A program made the position numbers and the translations under genes. Below the pieces are notes generated by a model. It saw only the letters and a list, made by a program, of their open reading frames with translations. It did no database searches and was not told the origin of the DNA. This document shows positions 16,148 through 24,575 of a stretch of DNA of 46,260 nt, piece after piece; within the stretch, counting starts at the first letter, position 1; every line of letters starts with the position of its first letter. Origin of the DNA: Comamonadaceae bacterium (GTDB lineage: Bacteria > Pseudomonadota > Gammaproteobacteria > Burkholderiales > Burkholderiaceae_C); assembly GCA_027486555.1 (NCBI GenBank), contig JAIXOX010000059.1:1-46260 (forward strand). Direction: 5' to 3'.

Positions 16148-17665
16148 ATGAAAACCCTGATAGATCTTTTGGCTTTTGGTCATGACCAGTCTGTTTGCTT
16201 AACGGCCGCTAACAGTGCGCCTCTGAGTTATTCAGCGTTAAGGCAACTGAACAACTATGTGCAAAAAGAATTGAACCAAGTTGGTATTGGCAGGAACGAT
16301 CGGGTGGCACTTGTTTTGCCCAACAGCGCAGAAATGGCGGCCAGTTTTGTGACTGTGGCCTGCTGCTGTACGTCAGCGCCCTTGAACCCCAGCTACCGTG
16401 CCGATGAATTCGAGTTTTACCTGAATGACTTGAACGCCAAAGCCTTGGTCGTTGAAAAAGGTTCGAGCAGTCCTGCCGTGGCCGTGGCCGCCAAAATGGG
16501 CATCGCACTCATTGAACTCGAACCCACACCCTCTATGGGCGCAGGCTCTTTCACGCTGAACATGAACGGCCTTTCGCCCAAGGCGGCCCAGCATCCTGGT
16601 CAAGCACAGCCTGACGACGTGGCCTTGGTCCTTCACACATCGGGCACCACATCGCGCCCCAAAATTGTTCCACTGACACACCGCAACGTGAGTGCTTCAG
16701 CGCAAAACATTGCCCTCAGCACGCGCTTTACCAGTGCCGATCGCGGCTTGAATGTCATGCCCCTGTTTCACATTCACGGCCTGATTGCCGGCATCTTGGC
16801 GCCGCTGTCTCAAGGCGGGGAAGTGTTTTGCACCAGTGGCTTCAATGCATTGAAGTTCTTCAGCCAAATGGACGAAGTCAAGCCCACTTGGTACACCGCA
16901 GTGCCCACCATGCACCAGGCTATTTTGTCCAGGTCAACCAACAACAAAGAGGTCATCGCCAGGGTGCCACTTCGATTCATTCGTTCGTCATCCTCCTCAT
17001 TGCCACCGCAGGTTTTGGCAGAGCTCGAAGCCACCTTCAAGGCCCCGGTGATCGAAGCTTATGGCATGACCGAAGCGGCCCACCAAATGGCTTGCAATCC
17101 GCTGCCGCCTGGCCAAAGAAAACCGGGCACTGTCGGTTTGGCCGCAGGCCCCGAGATTGCCATCATGAGTGCAGAAGGTGACTTGTTGCCAACAGGGAGT
17201 ACGGGTGAAATTGTGATCCGCGGCAGCAACGTCACGCCTGGCTACGAGAACAACGACAAAGCCAACGCAGAAGCCTTCACGAATGGATGGTTCAGAACCG
17301 GTGACCAAGGCGTCTTGGATGCACAGGGTTATGTCAGCATCACAGGCAGGCTCAAAGAAATCATCAACCGCGGCGGTGAAAAAATCAGCCCACGCGAAGT
17401 CGATGAAGTTTTGATGGACCACCCTGCAGTCGCACAGGTGGTTTGCTTTGGCATCCCCCATGACAAATTGGGCGAGGAAGTGGGCGCTGCCGTGGTCTTG
17501 CGCGAGGGCATGACGGCCACTGAAAAAGAGCTGCGCGAATACACGGCAACCCGGTTGGCTGATTTCAAGGTGCCGCGCAAAGTTTTGCTGATGGATGAAA
17601 TTCCCAAAGGGGCGACCGGTAAGTTGCAACGCATTGGCATGGCACAAAAGCTCGGACTGGTCTGA
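16148..17665 (+). CDS. acyl-CoA synthetase (AMP-dependent ligase, ANL superfamily)
   Basis: A 505-residue adenylate-forming ligase. The phosphate loop is LHTSGTTSRPKIVPLTH (about residues 163-179). The A5 motif is EAYGMTEAAHQM, A7 is GWFRTGDQG, A8 is GRLKEIINRGGEKISP, and the catalytic A10 lysine is in IPKGATGKLQR. The architecture resembles the Pcs60/oxalyl-CoA-synthetase-like branch. It would form a CoA thioester from the acid imported by the divergent TctCBA system, an inference from position. No clear Shine-Dalgarno precedes ATG 16148. The next gene follows after 5 nt. Confidence 0.87.
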   Translation: MKTLIDLLAFGHDQSVCLTAANSAPLSYSALRQLNNYVQKELNQVGIGRNDRVALVLPNSAEMAASFVTVACCCTSAPLNPSYRADEFEFYLNDLNAKALVVEKGSSSPAVAVAAKMGIALIELEPTPSMGAGSFTLNMNGLSPKAAQHPGQAQPDDVALVLHTSGTTSRPKIVPLTHRNVSASAQNIALSTRFTSADRGLNVMPLFHIHGLIAGILAPLSQGGEVFCTSGFNALKFFSQMDEVKPTWYTAVPTMHQAILSRSTNNKEVIARVPLRFIRSSSSSLPPQVLAELEATFKAPVIEAYGMTEAAHQMACNPLPPGQRKPGTVGLAAGPEIAIMSAEGDLLPTGSTGEIVIRGSNVTPGYENNDKANAEAFTNGWFRTGDQGVLDAQGYVSITGRLKEIINRGGEKISPREVDEVLMDHPAVAQVVCFGIPHDKLGEEVGAAVVLREGMTATEKELREYTATRLADFKVPRKVLLMDEIPKGATGKLQRIGMAQKLGLV

Positions 17666-17670
17666 GCACC

Positions 17671-18483
17671 ATGGAAGCTCAAATCTTTTTGGAACTGGCC
17701 CTGACTGGCACGGTGGTGGGGTTCATGGCCGGGTTGTTGGGTTTGGGCGGTGGCTTGATGATGGTTCCCGTGTTGAGTTTCTTACTCGGCAACATGGGCG
17801 TCGCAGAGGACCTGTCCATCAAAATGGCGATTGTGACGTCCATGTCGACCATTTTGTTCACATCCATCTCCAGCGTGCGAACCCACCAAAAGTTGGGTGC
17901 TGTGCGATGGGACTTGGTCAAAGGTTTAGCGCCTGGCATTGTGCTGGGCAGTGCCCTAGCCAGCCTCTGGATTTTTGTGGCCGTGAAAGGCGCCACACTG
18001 GCCATTTTGTTTGGCCTGTTTGTGTCTTTTTCTGCCTTCCAAATGTTCTTGGATAAGAAACCCAAGCCAACGCGTCAAATGCCGGGTTTCGCGGGTCAAT
18101 TGGGCATGGGTGGCCTGATCGGCTTGCTGTCTGGCTTGGTCGGGGCTGGGGGGGCTTTTGTGAGTGTGCCTTTGATGACTTGGTGCAACGTGGCGATACA
18201 CAACGCCATTGGCACCAGCGCCGCCTTGGGATTTCCCATTGCATTGGCGAATGTCACCGGCTTTGTCATCAGCGGTATGAAACTGGAGAACCTGCCCGCC
18301 TGGTCACTTGGCTATATCTGGTTGCCTGGCATGGCCGTCATTGCCTGTTTCAGCGTTGTGACCGCCCCTTTTGGTGCCAGAGCTGCGCATCGACTGCCTG
18401 TGAAGAAACTGAAAAGGGTGTTTTCTTTCTTCTTGGTGTTTCTTGCGGTGTACATGTTCAACAAAGGCTTGAGCGCCGCTTGA
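17671..18483 (+). CDS. TauE/SafE family (DUF81) membrane permease
   Basis: A 270-residue protein with about eight hydrophobic segments arranged as two homologous halves. Each half begins with a glycine-rich motif (GFMAGLLGLGGGLMMVPVLS and GLLSGLVGAGGAFVSVPLM). This is the signature of the TauE/SafE sulfite/organic anion exporter family. It is 5 nt after the acyl-CoA ligase and probably co-transcribed. The transported anion is unknown; some members export sulfite or sulfoacetate, others small carboxylates. Confidence 0.88.
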   Translation: MEAQIFLELALTGTVVGFMAGLLGLGGGLMMVPVLSFLLGNMGVAEDLSIKMAIVTSMSTILFTSISSVRTHQKLGAVRWDLVKGLAPGIVLGSALASLWIFVAVKGATLAILFGLFVSFSAFQMFLDKKPKPTRQMPGFAGQLGMGGLIGLLSGLVGAGGAFVSVPLMTWCNVAIHNAIGTSAALGFPIALANVTGFVISGMKLENLPAWSLGYIWLPGMAVIACFSVVTAPFGARAAHRLPVKKLKRVFSFFLVFLAVYMFNKGLSAA

Positions 18484-18525
18484 TGCCGGGCCAGCAGCCC
18501 CGATTCAGGCTGCAGGCCTGCCAAC

Positions 18526-19266
18526 TCAACGCAGCACAATGCTGCCCGAAATGTTCACCACCACGCGCGACTTGCCGACCACCGCTGGAACGGGCATCGG
18601 CGAGGGCGCGTCCATCTGGGCCATGGCCATGCGCGGCATGACAGAGCCCTCGCCCACCTCCTGGGCACTCACGCGCACTTCTCTGAGCGTATAAGCCGCA
18701 AAGCCGAACTGCTGTGTGAGCGATTGGGCCTTGCTCTGAAATTGCGCCACCGCTTCGGCCTGGATGCGCGCTTCTGCCCCAGTTTTCTGCTCAGGACTCA
18801 GCCGCCAGTCGATCTGCGACACCGTCAAATCGGGCATGCGCCCTGCGAGTGTGGTGATTTGCTCGACATCCCGGCCTTGCAAAACAAGTTGCGCCGAGCC
18901 CACCCAACCGTTCATCTTGCCGTCACGGCCATAGCGCGGGGACACATTCATCTCGCCCGTTTTCACCTCCAGAGCCCCGGCTTTGGCCATCGGGGTGGCC
19001 ACAGCCAATGCGGCGGACACCATGGCGTTGAGCTGTTTTTGCACGGCAGGGGCCTGCAAGCCTTCTTTTTGCACAGACAGGGTGATCACCAACCAGTCTT
19101 GCGGGACCTCGGTCTGGGCTGAGGCACTGAGGTGCAGGACTTGGTTCAGTGCGGCTTGTACTGCTTGGGTGGAACTGGCTGCACTTTGGGCTTGCACGGA
19201 TGCAACAGGCAGGGCCAGCGCCGTCATCAGGGCCAAAGCCATCGAGGGTGTTCGAATCAATTTCAT
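18526..19266 (-). CDS. SIMPL-domain (DUF541) periplasmic protein
   Basis: A 246-residue exported protein. A signal peptide covers about residues 1-27 (ALMTALALPVASVQAQ). The DUF541/SIMPL region begins VLHLSASAQTEVPQDWLVIT and contains the characteristic YTLREVRVSAQE strand-turn. A basic start at 19266 is preferred to the longer frame because it begins directly at the signal peptide. Family members include E. coli YggE, linked to oxidative stress, and BP26. The role here is unknown. It is a single gene, convergent with the TauE-like permease. Confidence 0.85.
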   Translation of the reverse strand: MKLIRTPSMALALMTALALPVASVQAQSAASSTQAVQAALNQVLHLSASAQTEVPQDWLVITLSVQKEGLQAPAVQKQLNAMVSAALAVATPMAKAGALEVKTGEMNVSPRYGRDGKMNGWVGSAQLVLQGRDVEQITTLAGRMPDLTVSQIDWRLSPEQKTGAEARIQAEAVAQFQSKAQSLTQQFGFAAYTLREVRVSAQEVGEGSVMPRMAMAQMDAPSPMPVPAVVGKSRVVVNISGSIVLR

Positions 19267-19367
19267 GGAGAGTCTTTCGCAGAAGGTGGCAAAAACAACG
19301 GGCACTTACCGCCATGATTCTGAACGCCGCAGCGGGTGTGACACGCCTCGGGCCCTGCGCTTTGGTG

Positions 19368-20045
19368 TCAGGGTGTAACGCACCAAGGCGCTTGGTCATG
19401 CACCAAGCCCATCCACAAGGCCCAGGCCGACACAGACGCCAGCGCCAGGCCAGCCACACGCATGCCCCAAGCCCCATCGCCCAAGGTCTGCATGCGCAAA
19501 AACAGCCATGGCCCAGCCCACAGGCTGATGCTGCTGCCCAAGGCAAACAAGGCCATGGTGGCTGCGCCTTCCAGCGGCTGACTGGTCAAGGCCGCCACCA
19601 TCAGGGCCGAATAGAGCAAGCCGCAGGGCATGAAGGCCCACAGCCCGCCCACCATCCAGGGTGCGGCGCGCCCCCAGCGGGTGTTGAAGGCCCGCACGCG
19701 CGCCCACAAACGGCGCGCTGCGGCATCGAGCCACACGGGTTGCCTAGCCTGCAGCATGAGCAACAAGCCCAGCACCAAGGCCGTCAGGTGCAACAGGGTC
19801 CAGACGGGGCGAATGGCCGCTGACTGCGTGGTCAACCAACCCAAGCCCTGCACACTGGCCGCGGCCACGGCACCCAGCAGTGCATAGCCGCCCAAGCGGC
19901 CCAACTGAAAAGCCAGCAAAGCTTGGCCGCGCCGCTCACCCGCCGCCTGGCCCAGCCCCGCGCAGGCTGCGCCACACATGGCCACGCAGTGCGGGCCACC
20001 CAGCACCCCCATCATCAAGGCCGTGATGGCCAAAGAGCTTTGCAT
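19368..20045 (-). CDS. sulfite exporter TauE/SafE-like membrane protein of the cbb3 region (COG2836)
   Basis: A 225-residue protein with six or so membrane segments. It has the metal-binding-type motif GGPHCVAMCG near the N-terminus and MPCGLLYSAL in the middle, typical of the COG2836 family found next to cbb3 oxidase genes in proteobacteria. Homologues are thought to be involved in copper supply or assembly of the oxidase; that is family knowledge and has not been shown for this protein. It lies between the SIMPL gene and hemN, about 100 nt after hemN on the same strand. Confidence 0.82.
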   Translation of the reverse strand: MQSSLAITALMMGVLGGPHCVAMCGAACAGLGQAAGERRGQALLAFQLGRLGGYALLGAVAAASVQGLGWLTTQSAAIRPVWTLLHLTALVLGLLLMLQARQPVWLDAAARRLWARVRAFNTRWGRAAPWMVGGLWAFMPCGLLYSALMVAALTSQPLEGAATMALFALGSSISLWAGPWLFLRMQTLGDGAWGMRVAGLALASVSAWALWMGLVHDQAPWCVTP

Positions 20046-20144
20046 GGTGTGTTCGTTTGAATGTCAAGAGTTGCATTGTCGGCGATGGGGGCCAGCCTCA
20101 ATGCAGAACGCCCCCGATGCGGCCCAACCCATGTGCGCAGGGTA

Positions 20145-21527
20145 TCAAATGATTTTGGAAAAGCGTGAGCGGTTGCGGTCGGCTTGCACATAACGGTCAA
20201 ACACCATGGCCACGCCGCGCACAAAAAACCAGCCCATGGCCGTGACCTGAATGCCGCTCTCGCTCAACTGCACCAAGCCTTGCGCTTGCATCTCATCAAG
20301 TTGGATCAGCTCTTGGGCAAACAAGGTCTTGAAGTCGACCAGCCAGGCCAGGTTGATGGACTCGTATTGCACATGCCCTTGGCACATGAGCGCCATGATG
20401 ACCGAGCGGCGGATCAGGTCGTCGCGCGTGAGCGCCAAGCCACGCACCACCGGCAAATGGCCTTGGTCAAGCAGATCGGCATACTCTTCCATCGTCTTGG
20501 CGTTCTGGCTGTAGGTCGAGCCAATGCGGCCAATCGAGGACACGCCCAGCGCAATCAAATCGCAATCGGCCTGCGTGCTGTAGCCTTGAAAATTGCGGTG
20601 CAAGCGCCCCTGCCGTTTGGCCACAGCCAGGGCGTCACCCGGCAAGGCGAAGTGGTCCATGCCGATGTAGACATAGCCCGCGTCGGTCAAGGCGTCGAGC
20701 GAGCGCGAGAGCATGGCCACCTTGGCCGCCCCAGCTGGCAGATCTTCCGCATGGATGCGGCGCTGCGGCTTGAAGCGTTCGGGCAAATGCGCATAGGCAT
20801 ACAGGGCAATGCGGTCCGGGCGCAGGCGGTTGACTTGCGCCAAGGTGCGGTCAAAAGATTCGGGGGTTTGCAAAGGCAAACCATAGATCAGGTCCACATT
20901 GACCGACTCAAAACCCAATCGGCGGGACGCCTCGACCAAGGCAAACACCTGCTCCGCAGGCTGGATGCGGTGCACGGCTTTTTGCACCGCAGGGTCAAAG
21001 TCCTGCACGCCAAAACTCAGGCGGTTGAAACCCAATTCGGCCAGCACCGCCAGACGCTGCTCGTCGACGGTGCGGGGATCGACTTCCACCGAATATTCAC
21101 CGCCGGGCACAAATTTGAAGTGCTCGCGCAGCAAGGCCATGAGTTGCCGTAACTCCTCATCGCTCATGAAGGTGGGCGTGCCGCCGCCCAGATGCAATTG
21201 ACTGACCGCCTGGCCACGCCCCAAATGCTGGGTGTGCAACTCGACCTCTTTGCGAAGGTAACGCAAATAATCTGCTGCCCGCTCTTTGTGCTTGGTGATG
21301 ATTTTGTTGCAGGCGCAGTAGTAGCACAGCGATTCGCAAAACGGGATGTGCACATACAGCGACAGCGGTGGCTGCTTGCTCAGCGTGCCCGATTGGCGCT
21401 GCTGGAGCGCCTGCACGTAATCGGCCTCGCCAAAGGCTTCAACAAAACGGTCGGCTGTGGGGTAGGAGGTGTAGCGCGGGCCGGGCACATCAAAGCGTGC
21501 GAGCAACTCAGGCGTGATGACGGACAT
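20145..21527 (-). CDS. hemN: oxygen-independent coproporphyrinogen III oxidase
   Basis: A 460-residue radical-SAM enzyme of anaerobic haem synthesis. The cluster motif is CESLCYYCACNK (C-x3-C-x2-C-x-C, the fourth Cys being typical of HemN), inside YVHIPFCESLCYYC. The SAM-binding LHLGGGTPTFM and the substrate motif GMDHFALP are present. ATG 21527 is supported by AAGGGGC upstream. A symmetrical FNR box at 21597-21610 lies about 76 bp from the start, and fnr is divergent, so oxygen control of this gene is very likely. It converts coproporphyrinogen III to protoporphyrinogen IX without oxygen. Confidence 0.96.
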   Translation of the reverse strand: MSVITPELLARFDVPGPRYTSYPTADRFVEAFGEADYVQALQQRQSGTLSKQPPLSLYVHIPFCESLCYYCACNKIITKHKERAADYLRYLRKEVELHTQHLGRGQAVSQLHLGGGTPTFMSDEELRQLMALLREHFKFVPGGEYSVEVDPRTVDEQRLAVLAELGFNRLSFGVQDFDPAVQKAVHRIQPAEQVFALVEASRRLGFESVNVDLIYGLPLQTPESFDRTLAQVNRLRPDRIALYAYAHLPERFKPQRRIHAEDLPAGAAKVAMLSRSLDALTDAGYVYIGMDHFALPGDALAVAKRQGRLHRNFQGYSTQADCDLIALGVSSIGRIGSTYSQNAKTMEEYADLLDQGHLPVVRGLALTRDDLIRRSVIMALMCQGHVQYESINLAWLVDFKTLFAQELIQLDEMQAQGLVQLSESGIQVTAMGWFFVRGVAMVFDRYVQADRNRSRFSKII

Positions 21528-21548
21528 GTGTCTGCCCCTTAATTCAAA

Positions 21549-21569
21549 TGTGGTCAAAACAAGACCACA
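21549..21569. promoter_or_regulatory. inverted repeat in the hemN 5' region
   Basis: TGTGGTC and GACCACA are perfect 7-nt inverted arms separated by AAAACAA, 22-42 nt before the hemN ATG. The predicted FNR-dependent start of transcription (about 21562) falls in its centre, so it is more likely a protein site than an RNA hairpin. Confidence 0.3.
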
Positions 21570-21596
21570 CTTTGCCCGTTCGCATCTGCCGGTTTG

Positions 21597-21610
21597 TTGA
21601 CTCAGGTCAA
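21597..21610. promoter_or_regulatory. FNR box in the hemN/fnr intergenic region
   Basis: TTGAC-TCAG-GTCAA is a perfect dyad of the FNR type (consensus TTGAT-N4-ATCAA, with C/G at the fifth position). Centred at 21603.5, it would place a class II (-41.5) hemN start at about 21562, with CAAAGT as -10. It is 131 bp from the fnr start, so hemN is the likelier target. Confidence 0.75.
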
Positions 21611-21734
21611 ACCCTTTACTGGTTTTCGGGGATTTCCTGCAAAGACAGGGTATACCCGCAAATTTGGCGCAATTTTCGCTATAAGCTCAAGTCTTGATCC
21701 AAGGCAAATCCATTGCACAACCAAGAGATAAACC

Positions 21735-22457
21735 ATGAATCCCCAAGCCATCAAAGTCGCCTGTTCCAACTGCAACCTGCGCGAGTTGTGCATGCCCATG
21801 GGCCTGAGCGAGCATGACCTGAACCGCCTCGATGACCTCGTGGCGGTGCGCCGAAAAATCAAACGCGGCGACACCCTGTTCACCAATGGCGAAAAGTTCA
21901 CGTCCCTTTACGCCATCCGCACCGGTTTTTTCAAAACCTGCCTGGCCACAGAAGACGGCCGCGATCAGGTGACCGGTTTTCAAATGGCGGGTGAAATCAT
22001 TGGCCTGGACGGCATTGTGAATGACCAACACAGCTGCGATGCTGTCGCCTTGGAAGACGCAGAAGTTTGCGTGATGCCATTTGACAGGATCGAAGAAATA
22101 TCACGCGAAGTGACAGCCTTGCAGCACCATGTGCACAAGATCATGAGCCGCGAAATCGTGCGCGAGCATGGCGTGATGCTGCTGCTGGGCAGCATGCGCG
22201 CCGAAGAGCGCTTGGCCGCTTTTTTGCTGAACCTGGTGCAGCGCCTGAATGCCCGTGGATTTTCCCAATCCGAGCTGGTCTTGCGCATGACGCGCGAAGA
22301 GATCGGCAGCTACCTGGGCCTCAAGCTCGAAACAGTCAGCCGCACTTTCTCCAAGTTCGTCGAGGATGGCACCCTCGAAGTCAAGCAACGCCATGTGCGC
22401 ATTCTGGACACGGAAAACTTGCAGCGGCTGGTCAACAACACCTCCCATTGCCACTGA
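21735..22457 (+). CDS. fnr: Fnr-type oxygen-sensing transcriptional regulator
   Basis: A 240-residue Crp/Fnr regulator. Cysteines C10, C13 and C19 (CSNCNLRELC) plus C101 (QHSCDAV) match the four ligands of the oxygen-labile [4Fe-4S] cluster. The helix-turn-helix is EEIGSYLGLKLETVSRTFSKF. Its recognition residues E199, S202 and R203 are exactly the FNR set that reads TTGAT half-sites. It would dimerise without oxygen and activate the three symmetrical FNR boxes found here (21597, 27837, 30425). A poor half-site match, TTGATCCAAGGCAA at 21694-21707, may reflect weak autoregulation. It is the only transcription factor seen in the window. Confidence 0.96.
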   Translation: MNPQAIKVACSNCNLRELCMPMGLSEHDLNRLDDLVAVRRKIKRGDTLFTNGEKFTSLYAIRTGFFKTCLATEDGRDQVTGFQMAGEIIGLDGIVNDQHSCDAVALEDAEVCVMPFDRIEEISREVTALQHHVHKIMSREIVREHGVMLLLGSMRAEERLAAFLLNLVQRLNARGFSQSELVLRMTREEIGSYLGLKLETVSRTFSKFVEDGTLEVKQRHVRILDTENLQRLVNNTSHCH

Positions 22458-22495
22458 GCCCTGAGTTCACGCACTGAACAGTTCGCTCGGTGCTT

Positions 22496-22732
22496 TCAGC
22501 GGTTCACTTCTGCCGAGGACAGGCCCAGCAGCGCAGTCAAAGCACTGGACACCATGGCCAAGACCCAGAACGCAAAAAAGGCCAGTGTGTAAATCGCTTG
22601 TCTGGACAGGTCCAGGTCTTGCCCGAACCAATGCAGGTCATGCGGATCCACAAACGCGAAGACCAAAACTTCCAGCAGTCCCGCCACCAAAAAAGCAGGC
22701 CAGGTGATCCACATCCAACGTTGAGCGAGCAT
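22496..22732 (-). CDS. small two-helix membrane protein of the cbb3 cluster
   Basis: A 78-residue protein with two hydrophobic helices (about residues 8-28 and 47-70) separated by a polar loop rich in D, W and H (DPHDLHWFGQDLDLS). ATG 22732 has AAGGGAG eight bases upstream. The gene is the last of the ccoNOQP-GH series, 17 nt after ccoH, so it is probably co-expressed. I do not recognise a named family. Similar small proteins follow ccoH in related Burkholderiales, and a role in oxidase assembly is only inferred from position. Confidence 0.7.
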   Translation of the reverse strand: MLAQRWMWITWPAFLVAGLLEVLVFAFVDPHDLHWFGQDLDLSRQAIYTLAFFAFWVLAMVSSALTALLGLSSAEVNR

Positions 22733-22749
22733 GGTGTCTCCCTTCGGAA

Positions 22750-23034
22750 TCACGGTTTGGTGGGTTCGGCAGCAGGCGCTTGCAGCGCAGCAGGCAACTC
22801 GCCCGTGGCAGCATGGTTGCGCCCCTGCATGGCCGGAACGTGGGTGATGCCCTGGCGCTCTTGCGAGGCTGTGCGCGGCGTGACTTCGAGCACTGGATCG
22901 GGGTTGGTCACAGCAATGTAGAGCGTGATGAAACCAGCCACCACCACCACGGCAGGGCCGCCAAAAACCATCCACACCAAGCCAAAACGCCACCAGGGTT
23001 GCCCCTCTTTGCGCGCATTGAGAACCTTGTTCAT
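22750..23034 (-). CDS. ccoH: FixH/CcoH family protein
   Basis: A 94-residue single-pass inner-membrane protein. The PWWRFGLVWMVFGGPAVVVV segment begins a membrane helix (about residues 13-43), followed by YIAVTNPDPVLE and a proline/alanine-rich periplasmic tail. This is the short betaproteobacterial form of FixH/CcoH, which stabilises cbb3 oxidase assembly intermediates together with CcoG, CcoI and CcoS. It lies 26 nt after ccoG. The shortness compared with classical FixH (about 150 residues) is normal for this lineage as far as I know. Confidence 0.78.
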   Translation of the reverse strand: MNKVLNARKEGQPWWRFGLVWMVFGGPAVVVVAGFITLYIAVTNPDPVLEVTPRTASQERQGITHVPAMQGRNHAATGELPAALQAPAAEPTKP

Positions 23035-23060
23035 GCTTGTCTTTCAAAAATGGAGGTCAC

Positions 23061-24518
23061 TCAGCGAGGGACCAGGAAGACTGTTTTTTCGCTCAGCTGT
23101 CCGACCGATTGGCCGTTGGGCGAACGTGATTCGATTCGGAAATGGATCGGGTGCGAACCGGCTGGGGCCGCATCATAGGGCAACTGCAAACGAACAGACA
23201 CCCAGCGCGACTCTGTGGCGGCCACTTGCACCTCCGTTTCGCTCGCCAGATTCAAGCCCGGCAAGCCATTGACCTGCAGGTGGAACGTCAGGTTTTGTTC
23301 AGCCGCGTTCATGATCTGCAGGCGATAAACGTTTTCAATCTTGCCGCCCGCCACGATGCGGGCCATGGTGGCGCGGTCGCGCACGATGTCCACCTTGAAC
23401 GGTTCTCGGTTCCACAAGGACACGCCAACGCCAATGATGATGGCCCACAGCACAGCGGTGTAAACCAACACGCGAGGGCGGAAAATGCGCCGCAGGGTTT
23501 GAGCCCAGCTCCATCCCTTGTCCATGGCGTTTTGCGTGGAGAACTTGATCAGGCCACGCTCATAGCCCACCTTGTCCATCACGTTGTCGCACACGTCCAC
23601 ACAGGCCCCACAGCCAATGCATTCGTACTGCAAACCTTTGCGGATGTCGATGCCCGTGGGGCAGACCTGCACACACAAGGTGCAGTCGACACAAGCGCCC
23701 AGCCCCAGGGCTTTGGTGTCCGCCTTCTTGGAGCGGGCACCGCGCGGCTCACCCCGCGCTTCGTCGTAAGTCACGATCAGGGTGTCCTTGTCGAACATGG
23801 CGCTCTGAAAACGCGCATAGGGGCACATGTATTTGCACACCTGCTCGCGCATGAAGCCCGCATTGCCGTAGGTGGCCAAGCTGTAAAACAGAATCCAGAA
23901 AATTTCCCAGGGGCCAAAACCCAGCGACAAGATGGATGCCGTCAACTCGCGAATCGGCGTGAAGTAGCCGACAAAGCTCAAGCCTGTCCAGAGCGACAAC
24001 ACGATCCAGGCCAGTTGCTTGCCGGTTTTGCGCCAGGCCTTGTTGAAGCTCAAAGGCGCGGCATCGAGTCGCATGCGCGCGGAACGGTCGCCTTCAAACT
24101 GGCGCTCGATCCACAAGAAAATTTCGGTGTAAACCGTTTGCGGGCAAGCAAAACCACACCACAAACGCCCGGCGACTGCCGTGAACAAAAACAGCGACAG
24201 CGCCGAGATGACCAGCAAAGCCGTCAGGTAAATGAAGTCCTGCGGGTACAACACCAGGCCGAAGATGTAGAAACGGCGAGCACCCAGGTCAAACAGCACC
24301 GCCTGGCGCTGGCCCCACTCCAGCCAGGGCAGGCCGTAAAAAACCAGCTGTGTGATCACGACCATCAGCCAACGCCATTTGGCGAACACGCCCTGAACAC
24401 TGCGGGGGTAGATTTTTTGGTGCGCTTGGTACAGCGACACCATCTCCACATCGCCCTCGGCGGGCACGGGGGTGATTGGAATCACGCTGCGAGAGGGGCG
24501 ATCTTCAGGGGTGGACAA
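23061..24518 (-). CDS. ccoG: cytochrome c oxidase accessory protein CcoG (polyferredoxin)
   Basis: A 485-residue membrane iron-sulfur protein. It has several membrane helices in the first half and a C-x3-C-P segment in LWCGFACPQTVYTE. Two ferredoxin-type [4Fe-4S] motifs follow, CVDCTLCVQVCPTG and CIGCGACVDVCDNV. A last membrane helix and a C-terminal Ig-like periplasmic domain (FHLQVNGLPGLNL) end the protein. CcoG/RdxA is required for copper handling (Cu(II) reduction) during cbb3 oxidase maturation. It lies 57 nt after ccoP. Confidence 0.95.
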   Translation of the reverse strand: MSTPEDRPSRSVIPITPVPAEGDVEMVSLYQAHQKIYPRSVQGVFAKWRWLMVVITQLVFYGLPWLEWGQRQAVLFDLGARRFYIFGLVLYPQDFIYLTALLVISALSLFLFTAVAGRLWCGFACPQTVYTEIFLWIERQFEGDRSARMRLDAAPLSFNKAWRKTGKQLAWIVLSLWTGLSFVGYFTPIRELTASILSLGFGPWEIFWILFYSLATYGNAGFMREQVCKYMCPYARFQSAMFDKDTLIVTYDEARGEPRGARSKKADTKALGLGACVDCTLCVQVCPTGIDIRKGLQYECIGCGACVDVCDNVMDKVGYERGLIKFSTQNAMDKGWSWAQTLRRIFRPRVLVYTAVLWAIIIGVGVSLWNREPFKVDIVRDRATMARIVAGGKIENVYRLQIMNAAEQNLTFHLQVNGLPGLNLASETEVQVAATESRWVSVRLQLPYDAAPAGSHPIHFRIESRSPNGQSVGQLSEKTVFLVPR

Positions 24519-24575
24519 AATACAGACCTTGGTTCAAATCCTGAATCAGATCCAGCCTGATGCAGGGGGTTCAGA

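Noticed and set aside
18484..18525. CAGGC-TGCAG-GCCTG as a terminator between convergent genes
   Set aside because: The stem is only five bases and no U-tract follows.
21694..21707. TTGATCCAAGGCAA as a second FNR box before fnr
   Set aside because: Only one half-site matches well, so it is mentioned with fnr but not called as a site.
23142..24560. 472-codon plus-strand frame opposite ccoG
   Set aside because: Antisense of a well-supported iron-sulfur protein; no motif.
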